Assembly (NCBI GenBank): GCA_018660825.1
Contig: JABJJO010000045.1
Coordinates: 1 to 64,000, forward strand
Source of the DNA: Planctomycetaceae bacterium
GTDB lineage: Bacteria; Planctomycetota; Planctomycetia; Pirellulales; Pirellulaceae
Length of the DNA: 64,000 nucleotides
Reading direction: 5' to 3'
Shown: positions 1-9,854 of the stretch, in pieces
Position numbering within the stretch: position 1 is the first letter of the stretch
How the letters are laid out: every line of letters begins with the position of its first letter
Notes under the pieces: model-generated
The model's input: only the letters and a program-made list of their open reading frames with translations
Databases searched by the model: none
What the model was told of the DNA's origin: nothing
Position numbers and translations under genes: made by a program

Positions 1-180
1 CTGGCAACAAACCTGCGCCTGCTAACCCCACACCTCCGGCCGCCAATAACCCGTTCGCACCTGGCAACAAACCTGCGCCTGCTAACCCCACACCTCCGGC
101 CGCCAATAACCCGTTCGCACCTGGCAACAAACCTGCGCCTGCTAACCCCACACCGCCGGCCGCCAATAACCCAGCACCAA
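1..180. repeat. 60-bp tandem repeat, three units, inside a coding region
   Basis: Units at 1-60 and 61-120 are identical at every base. The third (121-180) differs by one base in its first 51 and then diverges over its last nine. The period is a multiple of three, so each unit encodes the same 20-residue block (starting GNKPAPANPT and ending NNPFAP). Base-perfect identity, rather than only protein identity, points to recent duplication or ongoing homogenisation. The array probably continues left of the window. Confidence 0.97.
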
Positions 181-389
181 CTGTAACGCCGCCTGCTAAT
201 CCAGCTCCGGCTGCACCTCAAACCGGTGGCGGTGGAACTCTCGGTTCTATCTTTCGCTCCCTCAATCCGTTCGGTGGAAACAGTAGTAACACAGAACCCA
301 ACGCGGAAAACACTGTAGACAAACTAAAGAACCTCATCCCCGGACTCGCACCTGCCGCACCTGCCCCTGGTGGTAATCCTTTTAAATAG
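1..389 (+). CDS. C-terminal part of a Pro/Ala/Asn-rich repeat protein (5' truncated)
   Basis: An open frame enters from the left edge (codons in phase with base 3) and ends at TAG 387-389. The visible part is 20-residue GNKPAPANPT/PPAANNPFAP repeats, followed by a less regular proline-rich stretch, a glycine run, and a short tail with LGSIFRSLNPF and TVDKLKNLIPG segments that could form amphipathic helices. The protein ends in GGNPFK. Nothing catalytic is visible. Pro/Ala-rich tandem repeats of this type usually serve as extended linkers or envelope-spanning segments, but the N-terminal domain that would identify the protein lies outside the window. Frame and stop are certain; function is unknown. 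Confidence 0.85.
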   Translation, partial: GNKPAPANPTPPAANNPFAPGNKPAPANPTPPAANNPFAPGNKPAPANPTPPAANNPAPTVTPPANPAPAAPQTGGGGTLGSIFRSLNPFGGNSSNTEPNAENTVDKLKNLIPGLAPAAPAPGGNPFK

Positions 390-469
390 ACGCGTCCGAT
401 TCCTCCTTCGGCCACCCGTACACGATCTATTGATGCGCCAAGATGCGTTGCGCGCCTGAGACAACATCG

Positions 470-509
470 TTGTAATAAGTTAATATAAACTTATAGTTAT
501 TAACTTATT
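470..509 (+). promoter_or_regulatory. Candidate promoter overlapping a 12-bp inverted repeat
   Basis: A perfect 12-bp inverted repeat has arms at 474-485 (AATAAGTTAATA) and 498-509 (TATTAACTTATT) with a 12-nt spacer. The half-site TAAGTT/AACTTA occurs three times (476-481, 488-493, 502-507). The element overlaps a plausible sigma-70 promoter: -35 TTGTAA at 470-475 and -10 TATAGT at 492-497, spacing 16. It lies about 30 bp before the ATG at 541. An operator for a dimeric regulator fits best. A terminator for the preceding gene is less likely because the spacer is long and the arms are AT-rich. Confidence 0.5.
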
Positions 510-540
510 CTGAACTTGTTGCCCTGATAGGTGCCATCAA

Positions 541-2859
541 ATGCGCTGCTCTTTTATCAACGCCATTTTTACCACGTTGTTTTTTGTGCTCTCTTCATGT
601 TTAGTTGCTGAACCAAACTTGACCTCAGTAAACCTACCTGGCGCCCAAAGTGGAACGACTGCTCAGATTACATTCGCCGGAACCGACCTAGGCCCCAATC
701 CAACTTTGGTTGCCTCTTTTGCCATTTCATCGCAACAAGCACTTGCCGGCTCCAACAACAAGCAAGCGATTATCGAGTTCACAACCACTAACGAATCTCC
801 CGGTATCCATTGGGTCCGCATCGTTAGTGACAAAGGAATCACCAATCCTATCGCCTTCGCCCTTGATGACCTGACACAAACCGCATTTGGTAATTCTATC
901 AAAACCACACCCGCCGCCGTTTACGGGAACCTAACTGGTGGCGGCATTCTGAAGACATCATTCAGCGGCACACAAGGAACGGCACTAGTCATCGATCTGG
1001 AAGGACGTCGCCTCGGTTCCGACATCCGACCTGTACTCCGTTTGCATAACAGCCAAGGAGTTCAAATCGCGTGGTCACCACCCCAACCTACGCTTAGCGG
1101 TGATGCACGGATCCAAACAACCTTACCCGCCGACGACACCTACACCATTGAACTGCATGACATTCTTTTTAGAGGCCCGGCCAAAGGGACGTTTCGCTTA
1201 AAAATTGGTGAGCTACAGTTCGCCGACATGGTCTTTCCGATGGGCACGCGCGCCGATACCGACGCGCGTTTACAGTTTATCTGTGGCAATCTTACAGCCG
1301 CCACAGCCAATGCCAACCAATCCGCCGGTACACATCCACTAAAACTTCCAGCATCTCCCAACGTGACTGGCACTCGACCTTACGTGTTGTTCAGTACCCA
1401 CCCAGAATTTATCGAAAGCGGGGATGCCGCAGAAGACAATGTGGTGGGGGCCGTTCCGGTTGGCATCAATGGCCGTCTGAGTATCAAAGGTGAACAAGAC
1501 GAATTCATCATCACTACCACACCGGGAACCAAGTTAAGAATCAGCGTTCTCGCGCGACAAGCCGGATCGCCACTCGATGCCGTGTTGACGGTCAAAGATG
1601 CCCAAGGCAAGCAACTCGGCCGAAACGACGACCGCCCTGGCAATTCCGACCCAGGCCTCGACATCACCATCCCCAAGGACAACAAATCAATCACTGTGAT
1701 TTTAAGTGATCTACAAAACCGCGGTGGCGATGATTACATCTACCATATTGATATTCAGAACCTAAGTGCCCCACGTTTTTCAATTTCTACTACTACCAAT
1801 CGAATTCAAGTGCCAGGCGGATCAACACAAACCTTAATTGCGGATATTACACGGCAAGGATACAGCGGTCCAATCAACTTGAGTCTGCCAAATCTTCCCG
1901 ACTCTATCTCACTTTCAGGCACCCATATCCCAGCGGGCTCCACACGGGCGCTACTCTCAATCTCGGCTACAACGGGTGACGTATTACCTGTGATCACTCA
2001 TCTCCTAGCCAAGGGTACCGGCGACCACGCGCACGTTCAAGCCACCGCCTCCGTTGGCGGCGATAGCCAACACTACCGCGTACAACCTTATTTAAAATCG
2101 CAACTAGCACTCGCTCGTGTTTCAACCAGTCCCATCACAGCGGCCTTAATACACCCCACCAGTGAACTACAAGTGGCTCAAGGAAAGTTTTTGCCCCTAG
2201 AGGTCAACCTTGAGCGAGCAGAAAACACTAGCGGCAACATCCGATTGCGACTAATCTCCACCCAAGTACAACTACGTAAAAAAATCAAGAAAGGTGGTAA
2301 AGACGTTGAAGTCGACGATTTAGATCGAACCTTACGACTCGTCGAGGAGCCACTTGTTGCAGCAGATAAAAATAACCATACGGTCAGCGTCTGGGTACCA
2401 CACGATCTAGGAACAACCCCTTGGAACATTGCGATCCTCGCGGAACTGCTCTCGGAAGATAATAAAACCGTTTTAGCAACAACAACAACATCACAACTAA
2501 TCATCACACCACTGCCAGCCCTTGCTCTCAAGTTGACATCCGCAGCAAATGTTGAAGCGGTTGCTGGTGAAGGCGAATCTGGGTCGGTCAGCGGAATAAT
2601 CACTCGTGCTGTGGGGTTTGACAAGGCCGTAACCATCTCACTGCGTGGATTGCCCAAAGGCTATACCGCGCCGAGTATTGAAATCGCTGCTGATGTAAAC
2701 GAATTCACATTACCCATTCAGTTTTCCAAAGAAGCAAAGCCTGGTGACCTCAAGAGCATCAAGCTCGTGGCAACCGCTGCATCGGATCTTAAAGCGGAAG
2801 TAGAAGTTATCAGCAATACCGAAACCATTCAAATAAAAGTTGTTCCGCAGGCTGAGTAA
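541..2859 (+). CDS. Secreted lipoprotein with pre-peptidase C-terminal (PPC)-like beta domains
   Basis: A 772-residue exported protein. The first 20 residues form a hydrophobic signal ending in LSSC, a plausible lipobox. The early part (about 25-110) looks like an IPT/Ig-like beta domain, with wording such as PGAQSGTTAQITFAG. Two PPC-like domains follow at roughly 115-225 and 310-405; the second has the typical LDAVLTVKDAQGKQLGRNDD strand-turn pattern. The rest is Ig-like beta sandwich to the C terminus. Planctomycetes commonly carry such proteins beside DUF1549/DUF1553 genes; here the next gene is a sulfatase 53 bp away, so a joint role at the cell surface in sulfated glycan handling is inferred. 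No catalytic residues were recognised. The ATG at 541 has a weak AGG ribosome site. Confidence 0.75.
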   Translation: MRCSFINAIFTTLFFVLSSCLVAEPNLTSVNLPGAQSGTTAQITFAGTDLGPNPTLVASFAISSQQALAGSNNKQAIIEFTTTNESPGIHWVRIVSDKGITNPIAFALDDLTQTAFGNSIKTTPAAVYGNLTGGGILKTSFSGTQGTALVIDLEGRRLGSDIRPVLRLHNSQGVQIAWSPPQPTLSGDARIQTTLPADDTYTIELHDILFRGPAKGTFRLKIGELQFADMVFPMGTRADTDARLQFICGNLTAATANANQSAGTHPLKLPASPNVTGTRPYVLFSTHPEFIESGDAAEDNVVGAVPVGINGRLSIKGEQDEFIITTTPGTKLRISVLARQAGSPLDAVLTVKDAQGKQLGRNDDRPGNSDPGLDITIPKDNKSITVILSDLQNRGGDDYIYHIDIQNLSAPRFSISTTTNRIQVPGGSTQTLIADITRQGYSGPINLSLPNLPDSISLSGTHIPAGSTRALLSISATTGDVLPVITHLLAKGTGDHAHVQATASVGGDSQHYRVQPYLKSQLALARVSTSPITAALIHPTSELQVAQGKFLPLEVNLERAENTSGNIRLRLISTQVQLRKKIKKGGKDVEVDDLDRTLRLVEEPLVAADKNNHTVSVWVPHDLGTTPWNIAILAELLSEDNKTVLATTTTSQLIITPLPALALKLTSAANVEAVAGEGESGSVSGIITRAVGFDKAVTISLRGLPKGYTAPSIEIAADVNEFTLPIQFSKEAKPGDLKSIKLVATAASDLKAEVEVISNTETIQIKVVPQAE

Positions 2860-2912
2860 TCGTGGTTTGACCCCTCTTCACATTTTTGTATAACCCCTAT
2901 TAGGACAATAAC

Positions 2913-5006
2913 ATGAATTTAGCCGCTCGTTATATTGCCGCGTTGATCATTACCAGTACTGTTTACACAACTGCTGTTACAGCCGCGCCCAAACGTCCGA
3001 ATATTCTTTTCATCATGTCTGACGATCATGCGTATCAAGCGATTAGTGCCTACGGCAGTAAAGTCAACAAAACTCCGAACATCGATCGCATCGCGCGTGA
3101 AGGAATGCGGTTTGACCGAGCTTTTGTGACCAACTCTATTTGCGGCCCTGCTCGCGCAGTCATTATGACCGGCAAATATAGTCACCTTAATGGCTTCGTA
3201 CGCAACGGAAATACGTTTAACGGGGAACAACAAACTGTCTCCAAGTTGCTGCAACAAGCTGGATATCAGACGGCCGTCGTTGGCAAGTGGCACCTGAAGA
3301 GCACACCTATCGGATTTGACCATTTCCATATTCTGATCGGTCAAGGTCCGTACTATAACCCGACCATGAAAACTCCCACCGGTAATATAAAGCACGTTGG
3401 CTACACGACCGAAATCATCACTGACGAAGCGCTCAAATATCTCAAGGACATCCGCGACCCTAAGCAACCATTTTTTCTGATGTATCAGCATAAGGCCCCC
3501 CATCGAAATTGGCAGCCCAGCGAAACGCACATTTCTAAATACGACGGGCAAACTATTCCAGAGCCGGCGACGCTATATGACGACTACAAAGGACGCAGTT
3601 CCGCAGCAAGCAAACAAGCAATGACCGTCGCCAAACATTTGACACCCAATGACCTCAAATTGGTTCCGCAGCGTGGCCTTACGGAACAACAAACAAAATA
3701 TTGGAACAAAGCCTATCTCCCTAAAAATGAAGCGTTTGAAAAAGCGAATCTCTCGGGCAAAGAGTTAATTCAATGGAAATACCAACGTTACGTAAAAGAT
3801 TATCTACGCTGCATCGATAGCGTCGACGACAATGTTGGCCGTATCCTTGATTACCTCGATGAATCAGGACTCGCCGATAACACCATTGTCATTTACACCT
3901 CCGACCAAGGTTGGTACCTCGGTGAGCACGGTTGGTATGACAAGCGTTGGATGTACGAAGAATCCTTTCGCACTCCCCTGATAGTCCGTTGGCCTAAACA
4001 TATCAAGCCCGGCAGCACTAATACTGACCTCGTCATGAATCTCGATTTCGCGGAGACCTTTCTCGATATTGCCGGCGCAACGATTCCAGCGGATATGCAG
4101 GGTCAAAGCCTAAAGCCAATCTTTGCGGACCAAACACCAGCAGATTGGCGAACCAGCGTCTATTACCACTATTATGAATTTCCCGGTGCCCACTCGGTCG
4201 CCAAACACTATGGGGTACGCACAGATCGCTATAAGCTCATCAATTTCTATGAAAACAAGGAATGGGAAATGTTTGATTTACAGACAGATCCACACGAGCT
4301 CGTTAGCGTCTATGACAATCCCAAGTATCAAGCAATTCGTGAGCGAATGGAGGCTGAGTTACAAAAGCTGCGTGATCAATATAACGATGATGGGTCAGTC
4401 ATTAATTTTGGCAACGTTCAAGCTAAAAAGGTGAATACTCAACTCGTTCGCAGGTTCCGTTTCAGCGAGTTTGACGGCAGTCAGCCCTCACCGCACGGTG
4501 CGGCCATCGCGCTTGATGGAAAAACTACTATCTTCGCGACCGAAACGGCTGGAAGATGGAATCCCGAATACAAGCCTTTTACCATTGGCGCCTGGATTCA
4601 CCCTGCCAATGCTACTGGTGTAATTGCTGCACACGGTGGTGAAAACATCGGCTACAGCTTTGGATTGCAAGACGGAAAAATCGCATTGTCTGTTCGTAAC
4701 GGCGGCGTGCTAACAACCGTCGTCGGCCCATCTGTCAAAAACGATCTCTGGTCAAATGTCGTAGCAATCCTTAATCGCCAGGGGACTGTCGATTTCATCG
4801 TCAACGGAGTCATCACCGAAACAAAAACCAAGGTTGATTTTTTACGTGGCGCGCCGGCTGATGGCTTTAATCTAGGACAAGATGCTGGTTCCTTTATCGG
4901 TGAGTATAGCGCTGCCAATGGATTTCAAGGACAACTTGCTGATTTCCGCTTATGGTGGGGCGTTCCTGAAAAAGAAGTTCTGCAAGCTTGGGCCAAAACG
5001 AAATAG
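2913..5006 (+). CDS. Secreted sulfatase (formylglycine type) with C-terminal LamG-like domain
   Basis: A 697-residue sulfatase. After a signal peptide (residues 1-24) comes the type I sulfatase fold: metal-binding Asp pair in IMSDDHA (37-38), the formylglycine signature CGPAR with Cys77 and Arg81, the GKWH motif (124-127) and the second metal site in [13 protein letters not shown]. Cys77 would need conversion to formylglycine by an FGE or anSME. The C-terminal ~190 residues are not sulfatase; they read as a concanavalin/LamG-type beta sandwich ([27 protein letters not shown]), probably carbohydrate-binding. Substrate cannot be assigned, but algal sulfated polysaccharide is typical for marine planctomycetes. 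It is followed directly by a TIM-barrel gene in the same direction. Confidence 0.93.
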   Translation: MNLAARYIAALIITSTVYTTAVTAAPKRPNILFIMSDDHAYQAISAYGSKVNKTPNIDRIAREGMRFDRAFVTNSICGPARAVIMTGKYSHLNGFVRNGNTFNGEQQTVSKLLQQAGYQTAVVGKWHLKSTPIGFDHFHILIGQGPYYNPTMKTPTGNIKHVGYTTEIITDEALKYLKDIRDPKQPFFLMYQHKAPHRNWQPSETHISKYDGQTIPEPATLYDDYKGRSSAASKQAMTVAKHLTPNDLKLVPQRGLTEQQTKYWNKAYLPKNEAFEKANLSGKELIQWKYQRYVKDYLRCIDSVDDNVGRILDYLDESGLADNTIVIYTSDQGWYLGEHGWYDKRWMYEESFRTPLIVRWPKHIKPGSTNTDLVMNLDFAETFLDIAGATIPADMQGQSLKPIFADQTPADWRTSVYYHYYEFPGAHSVAKHYGVRTDRYKLINFYENKEWEMFDLQTDPHELVSVYDNPKYQAIRERMEAELQKLRDQYNDDGSVINFGNVQAKKVNTQLVRRFRFSEFDGSQPSPHGAAIALDGKTTIFATETAGRWNPEYKPFTIGAWIHPANATGVIAAHGGENIGYSFGLQDGKIALSVRNGGVLTTVVGPSVKNDLWSNVVAILNRQGTVDFIVNGVITETKTKVDFLRGAPADGFNLGQDAGSFIGEYSAANGFQGQLADFRLWWGVPEKEVLQAWAKTK

Positions 5007-5065
5007 ATAACCCGCCGCTGCCCATTTTCATCCTGCCGACGACTTATGTTCGAGGACCCAGTCAA

Positions 5066-6013
5066 ATGCCAATCACCCGCCGACACGTTTTACAAACAAC
5101 CGCAGTGCTTACTGCGGCACACACTTTGCAACCCTTTACTTTCGCTAATGAGGATTTCGACATGCCCGCTGAATCACCCTTCGGATTTTGCTTCAACACC
5201 AGCACGGTACGCGGACAAAAGCTGAAACTCGATGAACAAGTCGATCTTGTTATCAAGGCAGGCTATGACGGAATCGAACCTTGGATCCGTGATATTCAAG
5301 CATTTGTCGACGCGGGTGGCAATTTGCAGGACATCCGTAAAAAGCTCAACGACGCGGACGTCAAAATGACCAGCGCAATTGGATTTGCTCGCTGGATTGT
5401 GGATGATAAAACGGAACGAACAAAAGGGTTAGAAACAGCCAAGCACGACATGGCACTTGTGAAACAACTCGGTGGTACACACATCGCTGCACCTCCTATT
5501 GGAGCAGTCGACATTGAAAACTTTGATTTATTCGCAGCCGCCGAGCGTTATCATGCGTTATGTGAGGTTGGTCGTCAGGCTGGAGTCATTCCCCAATTGG
5601 AACTTTGGGGGTTCTCCAAGACCTTGAGTCGCCTAGGCGAATTAGCATTTGTCGCGACGGAAAGCGGTCACCCCGCTGCCTGTGTTCTTCCGGACATCTA
5701 TCACATCTATAAGGGGGGTTCTGATTTTGCCGGCCTTGCAATGCTCAACGGAAAACGAATTCATTGTTTTCACGTTAACGACTATCCAGCCGACCCACCG
5801 CGCAGCACGATCGCCGACAAAGATCGTGTTCATGTTGGCGATGGAATTGCGCCCGTCAGCAAAATTTTGCAAATGATCTATGATTCCGGTTGCCGCGGGA
5901 TGTTGTCACTGGAACTTTTCAATCCAACGTATTGGGAACAAGATGCGCTGCAAGTTGCGACTGAAGGTCTCGCTAAGGTGAAAGCCGCTGTAACTAAAGC
6001 ATTTCAACAATAA
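5066..6013 (+). CDS. Tat-exported TIM-barrel protein, sugar phosphate isomerase/epimerase family
   Basis: The start is placed at ATG 5066 because a GAGGA ribosome site lies about 10 bp upstream and the protein then begins with a twin-arginine signal (TRRHVLQTTAVLTAA). An earlier in-frame start would overlap the sulfatase end. The 315-residue protein resembles the AP endonuclease 2 / xylose isomerase-like TIM-barrel family: AGYDGIEPWI near the start, a metal-ligand Glu in IPQLELWGF, and HCFHVNDYPADPP and MLSLELFNPTYW in later strands. These proteins isomerise or epimerise sugars, but exported planctomycete versions are uncharacterised. Co-orientation with the sulfatase suggests handling of released sugars. 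Confidence 0.85.
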   Translation: MPITRRHVLQTTAVLTAAHTLQPFTFANEDFDMPAESPFGFCFNTSTVRGQKLKLDEQVDLVIKAGYDGIEPWIRDIQAFVDAGGNLQDIRKKLNDADVKMTSAIGFARWIVDDKTERTKGLETAKHDMALVKQLGGTHIAAPPIGAVDIENFDLFAAAERYHALCEVGRQAGVIPQLELWGFSKTLSRLGELAFVATESGHPAACVLPDIYHIYKGGSDFAGLAMLNGKRIHCFHVNDYPADPPRSTIADKDRVHVGDGIAPVSKILQMIYDSGCRGMLSLELFNPTYWEQDALQVATEGLAKVKAAVTKAFQQ

Positions 6014-6029
6014 CGTATCCTCAGCCTTC

Positions 6030-7733
6030 ATGATGGCATCAATCAAACTAAAAAAACGATTTCTTTTTCCGATAGGTGCCTTGCTCAGCGGGTTACTGCC
6101 CTTGCTAGGGCTTGAGCTAGTTTTGTGGGCTTTTAATATTGCGGCTCCAGAAACCGTTGTTGACCGCTCTTTTGGTTTTGGCCAATATCAACCTCTATTC
6201 ATCCCCAACAAAGATCAAACGGAATTGCGCACTAGTCAAAACAAGTCGCTGTACTTTGGCACTCAGCGGTTTGCAAAACAAAAATGGAAAACTGAATTTC
6301 GGATGTTCTTTTTAGGTGGCTCAACCGTTCGCGGTCGCCCCTTTACCGTCGATACAGCATTCGCAAAATGGGTTGAATTGGAACTCAACGCTCGATCTCC
6401 TGACAACACGACATACCAATCTATCAATTGTGGTGGTTTGTCTTATGCCAGCTATCGCTTAGCCCGTATCAATCAAGAAATTCTGCAATATGATCCCAAT
6501 CTCGTCGTGCTAGCGACGGGGCACAATGAATTTTTGGAAGATCGCAGTTTTACAGCAGCCAAAGCCAACCAAACCGACGTATCGCCTATTTCATCTTGGC
6601 GATCCGTAAATTGGATTCGCTCGTTGGCCGGAGATGACCTCGAGTCATTCAAAACAAATTCTGAGAAACGGTTGCCTGCCAACGTCACCGCTAGGTTAGA
6701 TGCTAAAAGTGGCTATGCTTCCTATCAATGGGATCCCGTCTGGAAACGAGACGTCATTGGCCAATATCGCGAATCCATCACCGAAATTATCAGTCAGTGT
6801 CAAACCAAGGACATTCCAATCTTGTTGGTCTGTTTAGGGTCTAATTTGCGAGATTGTCCACCCATCAAATCCGAGTTGCCGCTGACGCTCAGCAATACAA
6901 CCCGACAAAAATGGCTCAATTTATTCGACCAAGCAACACGGCATCGCGACAATCCGTCAACCGCACTGAAGTTTTATCAGCAATGCTCTGCCATTACCGA
7001 GGAGCATGCACTCTTGCACTACCGCATTGCTCGTTGTTTTGAGCAACTGGGGCAAAACCAGGCTGCACGCAAACATTACTTGCTATCCAAGGACCATGAC
7101 ATTTGTCCATTGCGGTTAACCGAACAGATGGACCGCGTTATCCGAGAATTAGCAGATCAATTTGATGTACCCTTGGTAGATGGTAGAAGAGTCTTAGAGC
7201 GAGCGAGTGCCCATCAAATCCCGGGTTACGAAATGTACATCGATCACGTGCATCCCTCGATTGCCGGTCACCAACTCATCGCTACTGCGATTGTCCAACA
7301 ACTCATAAAATCCAAATTAATCACGCAACCAGACGATTTTTTTACTCCTGATTACGCGCATATGTACCAAACACAATTACAAGAACGGCCACCTTCTTTT
7401 TTTACCAATGGTTTGCGTCGAGTCCAATGGCTTGAAAATTGGGCTCGCCGGGACCGGCAACAACAAGAATTGAAGCCGTTTGATTTACGCGGCCGTCTTG
7501 CCAAAGCCGATCGATTGTTGGGATTTAGCGAATTAGATCGCGTAACGATTGAACTCACCAAAGCACTCGACCAATATCCAACTGCCTACCCTGCTATTGT
7601 TGAATTGGCACTACAGCGACGTCGTCAGGGCGACGATTACCATGCCAACTTTGTCTTGTCTTGGTTAGCCGAGCACTCCGCACCCATTGAAAGTCCAAAC
7701 ACCAACCAGGCATTGGGGCTTTCCTCCAATTAA
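6030..7733 (+). CDS. Membrane-anchored SGNH/GDSL hydrolase-like protein with TPR segment
   Basis: A 567-residue protein with an N-terminal membrane anchor (about 10-37). Block I of the SGNH fold is FLGGSTVRG, with the presumed nucleophile Ser98. A later block is VVLATGHNEF, and the Asp/His pair lies in YIDHVHPSIAGHQLIA, so all main catalytic blocks appear present. Between them (roughly residues 295-360) is a helical, TPR-like insertion (ALLHYRIARCFEQLGQNQAARKHY), and another helical repeat lies near the C terminus. SGNH enzymes deacylate esters, often acetyl groups on sugars. It starts 16 bp after the TIM-barrel gene, so is probably co-transcribed. ATG at 6030 or 6033 are both possible. Confidence 0.8.
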   Translation: MMASIKLKKRFLFPIGALLSGLLPLLGLELVLWAFNIAAPETVVDRSFGFGQYQPLFIPNKDQTELRTSQNKSLYFGTQRFAKQKWKTEFRMFFLGGSTVRGRPFTVDTAFAKWVELELNARSPDNTTYQSINCGGLSYASYRLARINQEILQYDPNLVVLATGHNEFLEDRSFTAAKANQTDVSPISSWRSVNWIRSLAGDDLESFKTNSEKRLPANVTARLDAKSGYASYQWDPVWKRDVIGQYRESITEIISQCQTKDIPILLVCLGSNLRDCPPIKSELPLTLSNTTRQKWLNLFDQATRHRDNPSTALKFYQQCSAITEEHALLHYRIARCFEQLGQNQAARKHYLLSKDHDICPLRLTEQMDRVIRELADQFDVPLVDGRRVLERASAHQIPGYEMYIDHVHPSIAGHQLIATAIVQQLIKSKLITQPDDFFTPDYAHMYQTQLQERPPSFFTNGLRRVQWLENWARRDRQQQELKPFDLRGRLAKADRLLGFSELDRVTIELTKALDQYPTAYPAIVELALQRRRQGDDYHANFVLSWLAEHSAPIESPNTNQALGLSSN

Positions 7734-7765
7734 TGGGCTTTATTCGTAGTCTGCCCCAAGCGGTA

Positions 7766-9787
7766 TTACTTCACCTGCCAAGCTTCATTAAAGAAGTTTG
7801 CATCGACGGGAATACCCGGGAAGCGATAAATCGAATCGTTCGCATCTGGCGCATTTACAACGTCGACAATCGCCCAGTCCGGAAGCATTGGCACTTGGCG
7901 TGCGTTGTTCAGATATGCATATTCGCGATAAGTAAACCCGCTGTTGATCACAATATATTTTTTTGGATTCAATGGGTTCGGATAAATCAAAATCGGAACA
8001 TGACTAGCACTAGAAAATGATTTGCTCCCAATCTGCACTTCGTCGTTCGTCCATTTTAGGGGCAAGTCCTCGCGGATTCGTTTCATCATTTGATTTGACG
8101 AAAAATCACCCCACAAGATTAAATGGTGATTCGCGATATCCTCTGCCGTCACGTCAACATCTTTTTTGACTCGAGCATGCCCGCGAAAGTGTTGCCGCCA
8201 ATGGTCCAGCGCATGTTGTTGTTCTCGAGCGACCCAATCGCCAATCGGCCGAGTCATCGCAGCAGCAGTTGGCGTCACCATCAGAAAGCTATCCATAAAC
8301 GCATCATCGATAGGACCCTGAAGTCCATGTTTTTTTACAAGACCAGCAACGGTGGGTTTTCCAACTACCCATGTTGATTCCGCCAAGTGCACACTGGCTT
8401 CCCAGGAACGATCCGATTTCGGTCCAGGAAGCTTTAGTTTTTTTCCGTTAATCTTAAGTTGAACGGGACGCGTTATGTCAAACGGACAAAACCCCGCATC
8501 CATACTGAAGCTCAAACCGGTCATTCCTGTCGCGGTAATTTCAAAACTGCTTGGTCCTAGAATCTTGGCATCAACTCGCGCCGCTTCCCAATGCTCGGTC
8601 ACGGCATCAATCGTGATCCAATACTGGCGATTATATTTCAGTGAATACGTGACCTTATGAATTGTCGTGGGAATATTCTCATTCCCTGTTATAGCCAGGC
8701 TTGCCATTTTTCGCTCAATCACTTTTTGTGAATCAGCGTGGATACGATGGCCTGAATCCGGCCCAATAATGTGCGTCATGGCGATTCCTTCTTTTGCTAG
8801 CGCCGATTCCATCACATCCGCTGCTTGCTTCTGAATATCTTTTTCACCACTATAGGCAACCGTCGGGGCATGGAACAAATTGATCGCACTATCGTCTGCG
8901 TCATACCACCGCCATAATTTTTCTTCCCACCAATACGGCGTCAGTTTTTCTTTTTGGAAGAACTTTAGAAACTCTGGCGTTTCTGAGAACCCAGCACCCG
9001 GATTCGCCGCAAACCAGCGATCTGAATACAACACCGCAAACTGCCAACAAGCTGCCCCCCCCATTGAAAAACCCCGCACACTAATGCGATCGTCATCAAC
9101 TTGGTATTGGCTTTTAACGTGTTCCAGTGCTTCGAGCACATCGACTTCACCCGCAAATTTAAAAGCGTTGCTATAACGACCGTAGGGATGCAACACAATT
9201 GTATTTGCTGGACTGTAATATCCTATTGTTTTCGTACGTTGGTCCATGAAATTTGTTTCGCTCAACGTCTCGCCTCGACCGTGAAACCAAACATCAAGTC
9301 GCACTTGCTGCTGTAAATCGCGTGAATAATTTTCCGGAATTACGAGCCCATAAGGCTGAGCCGATCCATCCAGACGCGATCGATAACCACGCACGACTAA
9401 GCCTGTTTCCCTGAGCCAAGGAGCATTGCCATTTAACAAATCCGCCGCACGCTGCTGCCCAACACTCAATAATTTGAACGCTTTTGTAATGTCGCCGTTG
9501 CTGAAAAATTCGCGATGATTCAAATTATCTTGCACACCGCGGTAATAAATTTCCACATCCGGAATTAACTCAGTCGCTAGAGATCGCGAACTAACACGCA
9601 GTAATTGCAGTTGTGAGGACAGTTTTTCAAGCTCTGATCGCATTCGCTTGGTGTCCTCTACAGACACTTCCACCCCCAACCGTGGAACTTGGCGTATTGC
9701 CGTGGGGTCATTATCGCCATCACCATCGGCGCACAAGGGGAGGGACGAACCAACGAATAAGGCGCAAATCAAAAGTGTTTGTTTCAT
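7766..9787 (-). CDS. Secreted alpha/beta hydrolase (esterase / prolyl oligopeptidase-like)
   Basis: The start is chosen at 9787, where the protein begins with a clean signal peptide (MKQTLLICALFVGSSLPLCA). A longer frame to 9883 would add a non-signal extension overlapping the next gene. The 673-residue product has a helical N-terminal region, then an alpha/beta hydrolase domain with oxyanion HGRGE, nucleophile elbow GFSMGG, and a histidine in IGPDSGHRI. A C-terminal domain of about 250 residues has mixed alpha/beta character with VILWGDFSSNQM-like text, seen in large planctomycete peptidase/esterases. The substrate is unknown. It converges with the SGNH gene at 7733. Confidence 0.83.
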   Translation of the reverse strand: MKQTLLICALFVGSSLPLCADGDGDNDPTAIRQVPRLGVEVSVEDTKRMRSELEKLSSQLQLLRVSSRSLATELIPDVEIYYRGVQDNLNHREFFSNGDITKAFKLLSVGQQRAADLLNGNAPWLRETGLVVRGYRSRLDGSAQPYGLVIPENYSRDLQQQVRLDVWFHGRGETLSETNFMDQRTKTIGYYSPANTIVLHPYGRYSNAFKFAGEVDVLEALEHVKSQYQVDDDRISVRGFSMGGAACWQFAVLYSDRWFAANPGAGFSETPEFLKFFQKEKLTPYWWEEKLWRWYDADDSAINLFHAPTVAYSGEKDIQKQAADVMESALAKEGIAMTHIIGPDSGHRIHADSQKVIERKMASLAITGNENIPTTIHKVTYSLKYNRQYWITIDAVTEHWEAARVDAKILGPSSFEITATGMTGLSFSMDAGFCPFDITRPVQLKINGKKLKLPGPKSDRSWEASVHLAESTWVVGKPTVAGLVKKHGLQGPIDDAFMDSFLMVTPTAAAMTRPIGDWVAREQQHALDHWRQHFRGHARVKKDVDVTAEDIANHHLILWGDFSSNQMMKRIREDLPLKWTNDEVQIGSKSFSSASHVPILIYPNPLNPKKYIVINSGFTYREYAYLNNARQVPMLPDWAIVDVVNAPDANDSIYRFPGIPVDANFFNEAWQVK

Positions 9788-9854
9788 AGTGTGCAGCGTT
9801 ACCTTGCCAAAAAACGAGTGTGCCGATTGGGAAATGTGTACGGTCAAAAAGCCG

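Noticed and set aside
1..180. CRISPR array
   Set aside because: The 60-bp units are directly joined with no variable spacers and lie in frame in a coding region.
2178..2657. 159-codon minus-strand open frame
   Set aside because: It is antisense to the PPC-type lipoprotein gene and shows no motif.
2919..3551. 210-codon minus-strand open frame
   Set aside because: It is antisense to the sulfatase core, has no recognisable protein text and no ribosome site.
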